A DNA stretch of 26,939 nucleotides from positions 1 to 26,939 of the forward strand of contig JARLFX010000101.1 in NCBI GenBank assembly GCA_031296355.1, read 5' to 3'. Position numbers and translations under genes: made by a program. A model generated the notes under the pieces. It saw nothing but the letters and a program-made list of their open reading frames with translations. It was not told the DNA's origin and did not search any database. The first letter of the stretch is position 1. Each line of letters begins with the position of its first letter. Positions 7,704 to 14,871 of this stretch are shown here, piece after piece. The stretch is from Acidobacteriaceae bacterium. GTDB taxonomy: Bacteria; Acidobacteriota; Terriglobia; Terriglobales; Acidobacteriaceae.

Positions 7704-8528
7704 GTGGCTCCTCTGCTTGATGTCCGTGACCTCACCATCGCCTTCCGTACGCAGGCAGACGCTCGCCCCGTGGTGCACGGCATCAGTTTCAGCATCGCAC
7801 CCGGCGAAGTTCTTGGCCTGGTTGGCGAATCCGGCTCGGGCAAGTCCGCTACCTCGCTCGCCATCATGCGGCTACTTGCTCCGAATGCGCACACAACAGG
7901 AGAGATCCGCTTCAATGATCGCAACCTGCTGGCGCTGACCGATGCCGAGATGCGCGCCCACCGGGGCCGCGATATTGCCATGATCTTTCAGGAGCCAATG
8001 ACGGCCCTCAACCCGGTGATGCGCATCGGCGAACAAATTGCAGAGGCAGTTCGCGCCCACCATCCCGCAATCTCACGCAGCGAACTTCGCGTACGCGTAC
8101 TCGCCGCCATGCAGGAGGTCGCTCTGCCCGATGCCGAACGCCGCCTGCGCGATTATCCGCACCAGTTTTCAGGCGGCCAGCGCCAGCGCATCCTGATCGC
8201 CATGGCTATTGTGAACCGCCCCCGCCTGCTGATAGCGGATGAGCCGACCACCGCTCTGGATGTTACGGTGCAGGCTCAAATACTTGCTCTTCTGCGCAAA
8301 TTGCGCCAGCAGCATGGCCTGGCGATGCTCTTTATCTCCCACGACCTCGCCGTCGTATCTGAGACCGCAGACCGGGTGGCCGTAATGCAGCGCGGCCGCA
8401 TTGTGGAAGAGGCGCCAGTGGCTACACTCTTCAACGCGCCGCAGCATCCTTACACGCGCAGCCTATTGGCCGCGGTACCCACCATGCAAACCCGGCGTGA
8501 TCTTCCGCTGGCCACGGTTTCTGCCTGA
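7704..8528 (+). CDS. ABC transporter ATP-binding protein, oligopeptide/dipeptide (OppD/DppD) type
   Basis: This is a cytoplasmic ATPase subunit that would energise an inner-membrane peptide or nickel-type importer. In 274 residues it has Walker A GESGSGKS (41-48), a Q-loop at [13 protein letters not shown], the signature FSGGQRQ (155-161), Walker B LLIADE (175-180) with the catalytic Glu, and the H-loop in [11 protein letters not shown]. The OppD/DppD subfamily is shown by [16 protein letters not shown] and by the C-terminal [12 protein letters not shown]. The C-terminal oligopeptide domain is short; family members usually run to about 320 residues and often carry a cysteine cluster, which is missing here. 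The start is GTG ([10 protein letters not shown]) with no clear Shine-Dalgarno; the ATG two bases earlier is out of frame. No permease, partner ATPase or binding protein is in the window. Confidence 0.88.
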   Translation: MAPLLDVRDLTIAFRTQADARPVVHGISFSIAPGEVLGLVGESGSGKSATSLAIMRLLAPNAHTTGEIRFNDRNLLALTDAEMRAHRGRDIAMIFQEPMTALNPVMRIGEQIAEAVRAHHPAISRSELRVRVLAAMQEVALPDAERRLRDYPHQFSGGQRQRILIAMAIVNRPRLLIADEPTTALDVTVQAQILALLRKLRQQHGLAMLFISHDLAVVSETADRVAVMQRGRIVEEAPVATLFNAPQHPYTRSLLAAVPTMQTRRDLPLATVSA

Positions 8529-8599
8529 CGGGCCGTGTTTTCGGCTAAGATTGGGAGACCCGGCGTGGCTGCTGCCTCGACGAGTTCCATCAGAATCCA

Positions 8600-9361
8600 A
8601 TGCGCGCACTTATTCTCTCTGACATCCACGGCAACCTCGACGCATTGGAAGCCGTGCTGGCGATAACAGACGGCAGCTACGACCAGATATGGCACCTGGG
8701 TGATGCGGTAGGATATGGCGCCTATCCAAACCAGGTCATCGACCGCATGCGTGCGCTCGGCACATTACACGTTCGCGGCAATCACGATCGCGTGAGCAGC
8801 GGCCTGCATACCGGAGAGGATTTCAACCCCATTGCTGCATACGCTGCACGCTGGACAGGCGAACAACTTACCCCAGAGAACCGCGATTGGCTGCGCAATC
8901 TACCGCAAGGCCCCATCTTCCCCCCAGGCAGCACGGCTGAGTGCGTGCACGGCTCACCTCTGGACGAGGACCAGTACCTCACCAGCATCCATGAGGCATT
9001 TGACGTGATGCGTTCGCAGCGGGGCCTGATCACCTTCTTCGGGCACACGCATGTTCAGGGCGGATTTGCGAGCAATGGCCGCAACTGGACGGAGCTTACA
9101 CCGCGCTACAACAATCCAACGCAAGCCGTGCAGTGGCGCATCACCCTGAAGATGGACGGCAGCATGCGCTACCTGATCAATCCCGGCTCCGTTGGCCAGC
9201 CACGCGATTTCGACTGGCGTTCAGCCTTTGCCGTATACGACGATGCAACTGCAGAGCTGGTGTTTCATCGCGTTCCGTATGACGTAGCCGCAGCGCAAAA
9301 AGCCATTCTGGAAGCCGGCCTGCCGGACCGTCTGGCATCGCGGCTGGCGGAAGGTCGCTAA
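8600..9361 (+). CDS. Metallophosphoesterase family protein
   Basis: This is a 253-residue calcineurin-like phosphoesterase. The two-metal motifs are all visible in order: SDIHGN at residues 7-12, GDAVGYGAYP, GNHD, a histidine in CVHGSP, and FFGHTHVQGG followed by NPGSVGQPRD near the end. This arrangement is that of the YfcE/DevT-like bacterial phosphodiesterases and ApaH-like hydrolases. The in vivo substrate cannot be inferred; phosphodiester, nucleotide or phosphoprotein are all possible. It starts with ATG (MRALILSDIHGN), 71 bp after the ABC ATPase gene, without an obvious Shine-Dalgarno. It converges on the patatin gene with only 10 bp between the stops. Confidence 0.85.
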   Translation: MRALILSDIHGNLDALEAVLAITDGSYDQIWHLGDAVGYGAYPNQVIDRMRALGTLHVRGNHDRVSSGLHTGEDFNPIAAYAARWTGEQLTPENRDWLRNLPQGPIFPPGSTAECVHGSPLDEDQYLTSIHEAFDVMRSQRGLITFFGHTHVQGGFASNGRNWTELTPRYNNPTQAVQWRITLKMDGSMRYLINPGSVGQPRDFDWRSAFAVYDDATAELVFHRVPYDVAAAQKAILEAGLPDRLASRLAEGR

Positions 9362-9371
9362 CACCACACCG

Positions 9372-11666
9372 CTAAAATGCTCTACCTAGCGTAAAGATGA
9401 GCTTTCTGCGCCCGGCATCACCAACCGCCGTGCCGAAGGTGATGGCGCCGATAGGCGTCTCTGCCAGCACGCCCAGATAGCCATCCTGCCGCGTGACCGT
9501 TGGTACATACGGAGAGCGCATCTGCCCTGCCTCATACGCAGCAACAAAATAAATACTGTGCCCCAGCGGTTGCGGCAACTGGGCCAGGCGCCGCAGGTAG
9601 CCCGGTGACACGGTGAAATAATCCGTTCCGCGATACTCGTCGACCGCAGACGCACTGAGCCGCCTGGGACCGCCCAGCGTATATAGAAACGGCTGCGAAA
9701 CACGGCGGTGCAGCATCGTGCCCGCATCCGCGCTAAAACCGAAGATGTCCCGCTTGTGAAGAGGGACGGAGAAGGTAAACTTCGTAGTAATCTGCGGTGC
9801 GCTCTCGCTACCCACGGCCTTGTACAGATATCCCACTGACGTGACACTGCGTAGTCCGAAGCGCGGCACCAGCGCGCGATCCTCGTTATCAAACACGTAA
9901 CGCGCTCGTACCGCCTGCCAGCCACCGCTGTATTCCGGTTCACCATCCGTGCCGATGACCTTTTCCCAATAGCGATAGCCGCTCATCCAACCCGTGCGCA
10001 ACTCTTGGGTTTTGCCGTTAGACCACCCCATATCCACGCCGCCGCCTGCGTTCTGGTTGATGCGCTCGGAGATTCGTATCTGGTCGCTATAGAGGTTGTA
10101 TGGCATACGGATAAAGTCGAGCCGGGGTGCGATGAAGATATTGTGGTTCACCAGCTTCCGATAGTACTCACTGGAAAACTGTGTCATTGCTCCTGCTGCG
10201 ATGATCGTCCGCAACTCCGACCCGTAGCCGCCAAAATCCTGATCCAGTAAGCGGTATTGCAGGGTGAACCGCGTAATAGAGCCTGTTTCCGCAATAAAAT
10301 TGGAACCCATCATCAGGAACGGTGGGCCCGTGGGCTTGTCCTTTACCCTCACCTTGATCGTGGGACGGTTCGAATCACCATCAGCATAATCGACACTGTA
10401 GTCAGCGCTATATCGCCCATCGCTGCGAACGTCATCCAGCAGCGACTCGATCTTCGCTGTATCCAACGGGGCTCCCTGCACACCACGAAAATCTTGTTCC
10501 ACCGCGCGTTGTACTGCGGTATTGGGCGCTTCAATAATGACCGCCTTTATATTGCCGGGGACGCCGCGTATCCGCGAGCGGCGTACGGCAAGGTATTGCT
10601 GCCAGTCTGCATCGCTGAGCGCATATTTCAGCAGCGCTGCCTTCTGCTTCTCTGCCGCAGCATAACCAACCTTCGCCAGCTCCTCCGTCTTCAGATAATC
10701 CGTAGCTCCAAACTTCGAGACATCTGGCGTGATGAGCACGTCCGCCTGCTTACGCGAGGCGCGCTCATACCCTTCGAAGGCGACGGAAAGGCTCCGCTGC
10801 AGCACGCCGGGCAGCGATGCTAATGCTGACTCTGTGGCTGGTCCCAACGGCAGCGACACGGCGATCACCACGTCCGCCTGCATGTCGCGAACAGCCTGCA
10901 CCGGAAGATTCTGCAGCACCGCTCCATCCACGTAGCTATGCCCGTTGATCACGACCGACGGATAAACTCCGGGGATTGAAATCGAAGCACGTACGGCATT
11001 CGGCAGTGAGCCCTGCGACAAGACCACGCTCCGCGCATCGTTCAGGTCGGTCGTCACGCAGCGAAATGGAATCGGCAGCGAGTCAAAGCTTGTCCGGTCA
11101 CCATAATCAATGAATTCGCGAGCCAGAAACTGGTTTAGGCCTATATCGGAGAAGACGCCGTTGCGCAGTGCAATACCGTGGCGCAGACCAATCGTAAAGC
11201 CGTTAGGCATATCATGCGCGTCTTCGCGGCGTCGGTAGTTGAGTGCGCTGTAGGATGAGCCGAAGCTGAAGACCTGACCGAATACTGTCGCTGTCATCAC
11301 CGATTTAAGCTCTGGAATAGTTTGCCCGGTGGCGTAAAATCCGCCCACCATCGATCCCATGCTTGTACCGGCAATGCGGTCCACTGGAATATGGTGCTCT
11401 TCAAACCACTCCAGCACGCCAATCTCGCTTAGTGCCGGCGCACCACCACCGCCCAGCGCCACTCCGATCTGTGGTCGTGTCCGCGGCGGACGCAGCGAGG
11501 GATCACCCGTAGCGCTGCTTATCGTCTCCGCAGGAGTACGCGCATCAGCCGAACCCGCAATGATACCGCTTGTCGCTGGTCGCACCGGCGCTTCCTGCTG
11601 CGCCACCAAAGAGCTAAACGCCGGTAGCAGAAGAGAAAAACCGATAATTCTTACAAAATTGCGCAC
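9372..11666 (-). CDS. Patatin-like phospholipase fused to POTRA and outer-membrane barrel (type Vd autotransporter, PlpD-like)
   Basis: A predicted exported lipid acyl hydrolase with its own outer-membrane barrel. In the 764 residues, 1-22 form a signal peptide (positive start, then a hydrophobic run ending SSLVAQ). A low-complexity linker leads to the patatin domain from about residue 65: oxyanion GGGG at 72-75, nucleophile GTSMG with Ser102, and the catalytic aspartate in the DGA motif at 247-249. Around 370-455 is one POTRA-like segment (GNIKAVIIEAPNTAVQRAVE to KVRVKDKP). The remainder is a Omp85/BamA-like beta-barrel ending in phenylalanine (GRAF), the usual outer-membrane assembly signal. 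This order matches Pseudomonas PlpD, the type Vd family. It implies a Gram-negative envelope. Transcribed alone between a convergent phosphoesterase gene and the rplI terminator. Confidence 0.9.
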   Translation of the reverse strand: MRNFVRIIGFSLLLPAFSSLVAQQEAPVRPATSGIIAGSADARTPAETISSATGDPSLRPPRTRPQIGVALGGGGAPALSEIGVLEWFEEHHIPVDRIAGTSMGSMVGGFYATGQTIPELKSVMTATVFGQVFSFGSSYSALNYRRREDAHDMPNGFTIGLRHGIALRNGVFSDIGLNQFLAREFIDYGDRTSFDSLPIPFRCVTTDLNDARSVVLSQGSLPNAVRASISIPGVYPSVVINGHSYVDGAVLQNLPVQAVRDMQADVVIAVSLPLGPATESALASLPGVLQRSLSVAFEGYERASRKQADVLITPDVSKFGATDYLKTEELAKVGYAAAEKQKAALLKYALSDADWQQYLAVRRSRIRGVPGNIKAVIIEAPNTAVQRAVEQDFRGVQGAPLDTAKIESLLDDVRSDGRYSADYSVDYADGDSNRPTIKVRVKDKPTGPPFLMMGSNFIAETGSITRFTLQYRLLDQDFGGYGSELRTIIAAGAMTQFSSEYYRKLVNHNIFIAPRLDFIRMPYNLYSDQIRISERINQNAGGGVDMGWSNGKTQELRTGWMSGYRYWEKVIGTDGEPEYSGGWQAVRARYVFDNEDRALVPRFGLRSVTSVGYLYKAVGSESAPQITTKFTFSVPLHKRDIFGFSADAGTMLHRRVSQPFLYTLGGPRRLSASAVDEYRGTDYFTVSPGYLRRLAQLPQPLGHSIYFVAAYEAGQMRSPYVPTVTRQDGYLGVLAETPIGAITFGTAVGDAGRRKLIFTLGRAF

Positions 11667-11721
11667 ACCTCATCGTAATCCAACGAGGTGCCGGGGGAGC
11701 AAATCCCATGCCGGGCCAAGC

Positions 11722-11767
11722 AACAAAAAGCGCTCAGACTCTCATTTATTGTGAGATTCTGAGCGCT
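11722..11767 (-). terminator. Intrinsic terminator after rplI
   Basis: AGCGCTCAGA (11729-11738) pairs perfectly with TCTGAGCGCT (11758-11767), and a shorter inner pairing of CTCA with TGAG extends the stem. On the minus strand the hairpin is followed by TTTTTGTTG. It lies 23 bp after the rplI stop and separates the ribosomal block from the patatin gene, though the terminator precedes the patatin start on the same strand. Confidence 0.88.
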
Positions 11768-11790
11768 TCTATTCGTTCTTGCCAAGGCGA

Positions 11791-12315
11791 CTATTCGTCG
11801 TCGAACTTGCCTGCGTAGGTGCCGCGAACCTCTTCGTCCTCGACCTTCGCAACAGCAACCACCGGCTCGCTGCCGTCGCTCTTCACGACAACCTTCACGC
11901 GCGCAGTAACCTCACGATGCAGTTTGACCGGCACCTCGAACTCGCCGAGCTGCTTGAGCGGCTCTGAGAGCGAGATCTTGCGACGCTCGATCTTGAAGCC
12001 CTTCGCCTCAAGCGCGTGCGCCACATCGGCGGATGTAACCGAACCGAAGATGTGATCGTTCTCGCCAACCTTGCGCTCGAACTCGAGTTCGACGGCCTGA
12101 ATCTGCTCGACCAGAAGTTCGGCCTCGCCCTTCTCCTTGGCAGACTTGCGTACTGCCGATGCCTTCATCTGCTCGATGACGGCCTTGTTCGCCACGGTCG
12201 CTTCCATCGCGAGCCGCTGCGGCAGCAGGTAGTTACGGCCGTAGCCATCAGCCACCTTCACCACGTCGCCGCGATTTCCCAGCTTTTCAATGTCTTCCTT
12301 CAGAATGACTTCCAT
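11791..12315 (-). CDS. rplI: 50S ribosomal protein L9
   Basis: L9 binds 23S rRNA at the base of the L1 stalk and helps reading-frame fidelity. The protein is about 174 residues. The N-terminal rRNA-binding domain is clear: MEVILKEDIEKLGNRGDVVKVADGYGRNYLLPQ. A long connecting helix (IEQMKASAVRKSAKEKGEAELL) and the C-terminal domain follow, ending with an acidic tail that extends beyond the roughly 150 residues of most L9 proteins. The open frame continues 15 codons upstream, but the ATG at 12315 matches the family N-terminus and has GGAG eight bases before it. Last gene of the ribosomal run, 62 bp after rpsR. Confidence 0.96.
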   Translation of the reverse strand: MEVILKEDIEKLGNRGDVVKVADGYGRNYLLPQRLAMEATVANKAVIEQMKASAVRKSAKEKGEAELLVEQIQAVELEFERKVGENDHIFGSVTSADVAHALEAKGFKIERRKISLSEPLKQLGEFEVPVKLHREVTARVKVVVKSDGSEPVVAVAKVEDEEVRGTYAGKFDDE

Positions 12316-12377
12316 TGCAATTCTCCGATCCTGTGTGCGTGCATGGCTTGAGCCACTCACGCGAAAATGTGTACGAA

Positions 12378-12737
12378 CTAGAAGCGTGCGGCAAACGGCA
12401 GCAGCGCGATATTGCGAGCCTGCTTGATGGCAACGCTCAACTGGCGCTGGTGCGTTGTGCAGACGCCGGTCAGACGGCGCGGCACGATCTTGCCACGCTC
12501 AGCTACGAAGCCCTGCAGCAGGCGCACGTCGCGGTACGGGATCGCGTCAATCTTTTCCGTGCAGAACTTGCAGACCTTCTTGCGACGGAAGAACTTGCGA
12601 CCGCCAGGACCGCCTGCGCCAGGACCACCAGGACGCGGGCCACGCGGGCCGGAAGACGGACCACCGGAGGATGGGCCGCCAGTGCTCTGAGGCGCTGCGG
12701 CAGGAGTTGCGGGTGTTGCTGTTGTTTCGTCAGCCAT
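12378..12737 (-). CDS. rpsR: 30S ribosomal protein S18 with Gly/Pro-rich N-terminal extension
   Basis: S18 forms a heterodimer with S6 on the central domain of 16S rRNA. The conserved core occupies about residues 48-119: [31 protein letters not shown], then [36 protein letters not shown]. Ahead of it is an unusual stretch of roughly 47 residues rich in Thr/Ala and then Gly/Pro/Ser ([17 protein letters not shown]), making the protein 119 residues where 75-95 is usual. The start is ATG with GAGGGA upstream and is the only plausible one. It follows rpsF after 154 bp; the ssb gene often found between rpsF and rpsR in other bacteria is absent. Confidence 0.95.
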   Translation of the reverse strand: MADETTATPATPAAAPQSTGGPSSGGPSSGPRGPRPGGPGAGGPGGRKFFRRKKVCKFCTEKIDAIPYRDVRLLQGFVAERGKIVPRRLTGVCTTHQRQLSVAIKQARNIALLPFAARF

Positions 12738-12891
12738 GATGTTTCCCTCTCTCTATTTCTCTCTGCAACCCGCGCCCCAGAACTGCTTTGAGCTCTCTGA
12801 ATACTGTGCGATCGCTTGCGATGCGCAATAGAGGCGTGTGTTGCGGTTGTGGTTCCCTATGCAGCGCCAATACGGCGCGCTGCAAATCTCA

Positions 12892-13350
12892 CTAGACGGC
12901 GGCTTCAGCCGCAACTGCGGCAGGAGCTTCTGTCTCAGCCGGTGCTGCTGCTTCCGCTGCAGGCGCCGGTGCCGGCACAGATGCCGGTGCGAACGTCGGC
13001 TGCGCGCTACGCTTCACCTTGGAGTCGCGCAGGGCCTTCTTCTTCGCCAGGCGCTTCTGCTCCTCGTCCATGCGGACGGTGATGAACTTGATCACCGACT
13101 CGGTCACGCGGAGGCGGCGCTCCACTTCAGCGATCAGCTTGCCGTCTGCGCCAATGGTGAGCAAAACGTAGATGCCGTCGTTGAACTTGCGCACGGTATA
13201 GGCCAGGCGGCGGCGGCCGAGCCTCTCAACCGACTGCACTTCGCCATTGCCGGCGGTTACGTTAGCGGAAAAGCCTTCGATCAGCTTATCCAGGTCCTCT
13301 TCGGTTGCGTCCGGACGGACGATAAACATCACTTCATAAACGCGGTTCAT
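12892..13350 (-). CDS. rpsF: 30S ribosomal protein S6 with Ala/Pro-rich C-terminal tail
   Basis: S6 is the partner of S18 in the 30S platform. The protein is 152 residues. Residues 1 to about 95 form the S6 ferredoxin-like fold: MNRVYEVMFIVRPDATEEDLDKLIEG, RLGRRRLAYTVRKFNDGIYVLLTIGAD and a third segment around RRLRVTESVIKFITVRMDEE. The last 45 or so residues are a basic then alanine/proline/glutamate-rich tail (PASVPAPAPAAEAAAPAE). The open frame runs 38 codons further upstream into pth, but the family N-terminus begins at the ATG at 13350. The Shine-Dalgarno is only AGAGAAA. The 85 bp upstream gap carries two hairpins that could form a regulatory leader. Confidence 0.95.
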   Translation of the reverse strand: MNRVYEVMFIVRPDATEEDLDKLIEGFSANVTAGNGEVQSVERLGRRRLAYTVRKFNDGIYVLLTIGADGKLIAEVERRLRVTESVIKFITVRMDEEQKRLAKKKALRDSKVKRSAQPTFAPASVPAPAPAAEAAAPAETEAPAAVAAEAAV

Positions 13351-13364
13351 GTGTTTCTCTTTCT

Positions 13365-13407
13365 GCGAACTTTCGGTTCGCACCGTGTGCGCGTCTGCTC
13401 TGCGCAC
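13365..13407 (-). promoter_or_regulatory. Two hairpins in the rpsF leader, possible ribosomal-protein autoregulatory site
   Basis: Between pth and rpsF, inverted repeats GCGAAC/GTTCGC (13365-13381, loop CGAAA on the minus strand) and GTGCGC/GCGCAC (13387-13407) lie 15-57 bases upstream of the rpsF start. The S6:S18 complex is known to repress its own mRNA through a 5' leader structure with a CCG trinucleotide in several phyla. A CCG is present in the minus-strand loop region (GAACCGAAAG), but I could not match the full consensus by eye. Confidence 0.3.
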
Positions 13408-13435
13408 CCAGCGTGGAAGATAATTCTTTCGTTTG

Positions 13436-14035
13436 CTACTCCGGCTGGTCTTTCGGCCCGCCATTGAATTCGTTCATTGCGATGCGGACACCGTTGCCCA
13501 GCACCGCCTCAACCGCCTGCGCTGCACGGTCAAGCACTTCATCCATCACTGCCAGCTCCTGCTTGCGCATGGGAGACAGCAGATAATCCTTGCCGCCGGC
13601 CCGAACCGGCTCACCCGTTGGCGTCTGCTTACCCACGCCGATGCGGATGCGAATCCACTCTTCCGTACCCAGCACGCCGGAGATGGATTTCACTCCGTTG
13701 TGCCCGCCTGAACTGCCGCGCTCGCGGATGCGAATGCTTCCCATCGGCAGCGCCAGATCGTCATAGAGCACAATCAGGTCGCCTGACGCGTTCAGTTCAA
13801 ACTCGTTCAGCAGCGCCACCACCGAATTGCCGCTCAGGTTCATGAAGGTCTCCGGCTTTGCCAGTAGAACTTCATGCCCTGCAATACGCGCGGTTGCAGT
13901 CAACGCCTTGCATCTGCGGTTGGCGAGCTGCACTCCGCTGCGTTCTGCGATGCGATCCACCGCGAGAAAGCCTGCATTGTGCGGCGTGAACTGGTATTCG
14001 ATTCCGGGGTTTCCAAGACCGACTACCAGTTTCAC
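13436..14035 (-). CDS. pth: Peptidyl-tRNA hydrolase
   Basis: Pth recycles peptidyl-tRNAs dropped by stalled ribosomes by cleaving the ester bond. The 199-residue protein has the diagnostic MKLVVGLGNPGIEYQFTPHNAGF, with catalytic His in TPHNAGF and substrate-binding Asn in GNPG. The KPETFMNLSGNSV segment and the DDLALPMGSIRIRERGSSGGHNGVKSI motif follow. The start is GTG, with an excellent GGAAGGA upstream. It lies 17 bp downstream of rplY in the same direction, a linkage (prs-rplY-pth) conserved in many bacteria. Confidence 0.96.
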   Translation of the reverse strand: MKLVVGLGNPGIEYQFTPHNAGFLAVDRIAERSGVQLANRRCKALTATARIAGHEVLLAKPETFMNLSGNSVVALLNEFELNASGDLIVLYDDLALPMGSIRIRERGSSGGHNGVKSISGVLGTEEWIRIRIGVGKQTPTGEPVRAGGKDYLLSPMRKQELAVMDEVLDRAAQAVEAVLGNGVRIAMNEFNGGPKDQPE

Positions 14036-14052
14036 GTGCTCGTCCTTCCGCT

Positions 14053-14736
14053 TTACTTCTTCGCCGCGTCAGCAGCAGGCTCTTCGTCCTGCTTGCCCTT
14101 CTTCGCCACTTCCGGCTCAGCCGGGGTTGCAGCAGCCACTGCATCAGGAGTCTCAACCACTTCTTCCTTGACTGCAGTGATGTGCGCAACTGTCGCATCC
14201 TCGTCGCCGAGGTACTTAATGGAGCCGGAGTGCGGAAGATCAGAGACGTGGATGGAGCCGTACAGCTCCAGGCCGCTGATGTCCACATCGAGATGGCTCG
14301 GAATGTCGCCGGGCAAGCACTCGATTTCGACTTCTCGCATGACGTGCTCCAGAATGCCGCCCTGGTTTTTCACGCCCACTGCGCTGCCTACCAGTTGGAT
14401 CGGCACATGCACACGCATCGTCTTGTCCATCGCGATCCGCTTCAGATCGATGTGCAGCAGAGAGCTCTTGATCGGCTCATACTGCCAGTCCACAATCATG
14501 ACCTTGGTGGTGCCGTTGCCGGTCACATCGAGATCGAAAATGGTGTTGTGTCCACTCTCAGAGTGGAGAATCTTGATGATCGCCTTGGGATCAACGGTAA
14601 CGGCAATTGCGTCTTTGCCTGCACCGTACACAACGGCGGGAATCTTGCCGGTAACACGTACACGCCGCGCCGCGTTCTTGTTGAACCGGCCCTCGCGCGG
14701 AGTTGCGACGATGGTAACTGCTTCCTGTGCTGCCAT
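14053..14736 (-). CDS. rplY: 50S ribosomal protein L25 (general stress protein Ctc form)
   Basis: L25/Ctc binds 5S rRNA in the 50S subunit. The protein is about 227 residues, the long two-domain form. The N-terminal L25 domain contains REGRFNKNAARRVRVTGKIPAVVYGAG and the 5S-binding beta-barrel; the C-terminal beta domain (LPGDIPSHLDVDISGLELYGSIHVSDL) is typical of the Ctc type. The last 40 residues are Ala/Glu/Pro-rich, ending in a lysine-containing AADAAKK tail. I choose the ATG at 14736 (MAAQEAVTIVATPREG), with AAGGAAG upstream, over the frame's earlier codon at 14757. It is followed 17 bp later by pth and preceded by prs after 135 bp. Confidence 0.95.
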   Translation of the reverse strand: MAAQEAVTIVATPREGRFNKNAARRVRVTGKIPAVVYGAGKDAIAVTVDPKAIIKILHSESGHNTIFDLDVTGNGTTKVMIVDWQYEPIKSSLLHIDLKRIAMDKTMRVHVPIQLVGSAVGVKNQGGILEHVMREVEIECLPGDIPSHLDVDISGLELYGSIHVSDLPHSGSIKYLGDEDATVAHITAVKEEVVETPDAVAAATPAEPEVAKKGKQDEEPAADAAKK

Positions 14737-14871
14737 GTTGTTCTTCCTTTCGGGCACGGGGCTTCAACTTTAACAACGCTTGCGCGCTGATTTCGTTGAT
14801 GAGCCTTCGCTCCCTTTGCAGATGCGTTGAGCGCATGCTGCCGCCTTGCGATGGACCCGGTGACTGCCGCT

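Noticed and set aside
10005..10823. Plus-strand frames of 81 and 188 codons inside the patatin gene
   Set aside because: Antisense to the patatin/barrel gene, with no Shine-Dalgarno and no domain signature.
13351..13464. Longer rpsF reading frame starting 38 codons upstream
   Set aside because: The extra part overlaps the pth 3' end and is basic and non-family-like, while S6 proteins begin at MNRVYEVMF.
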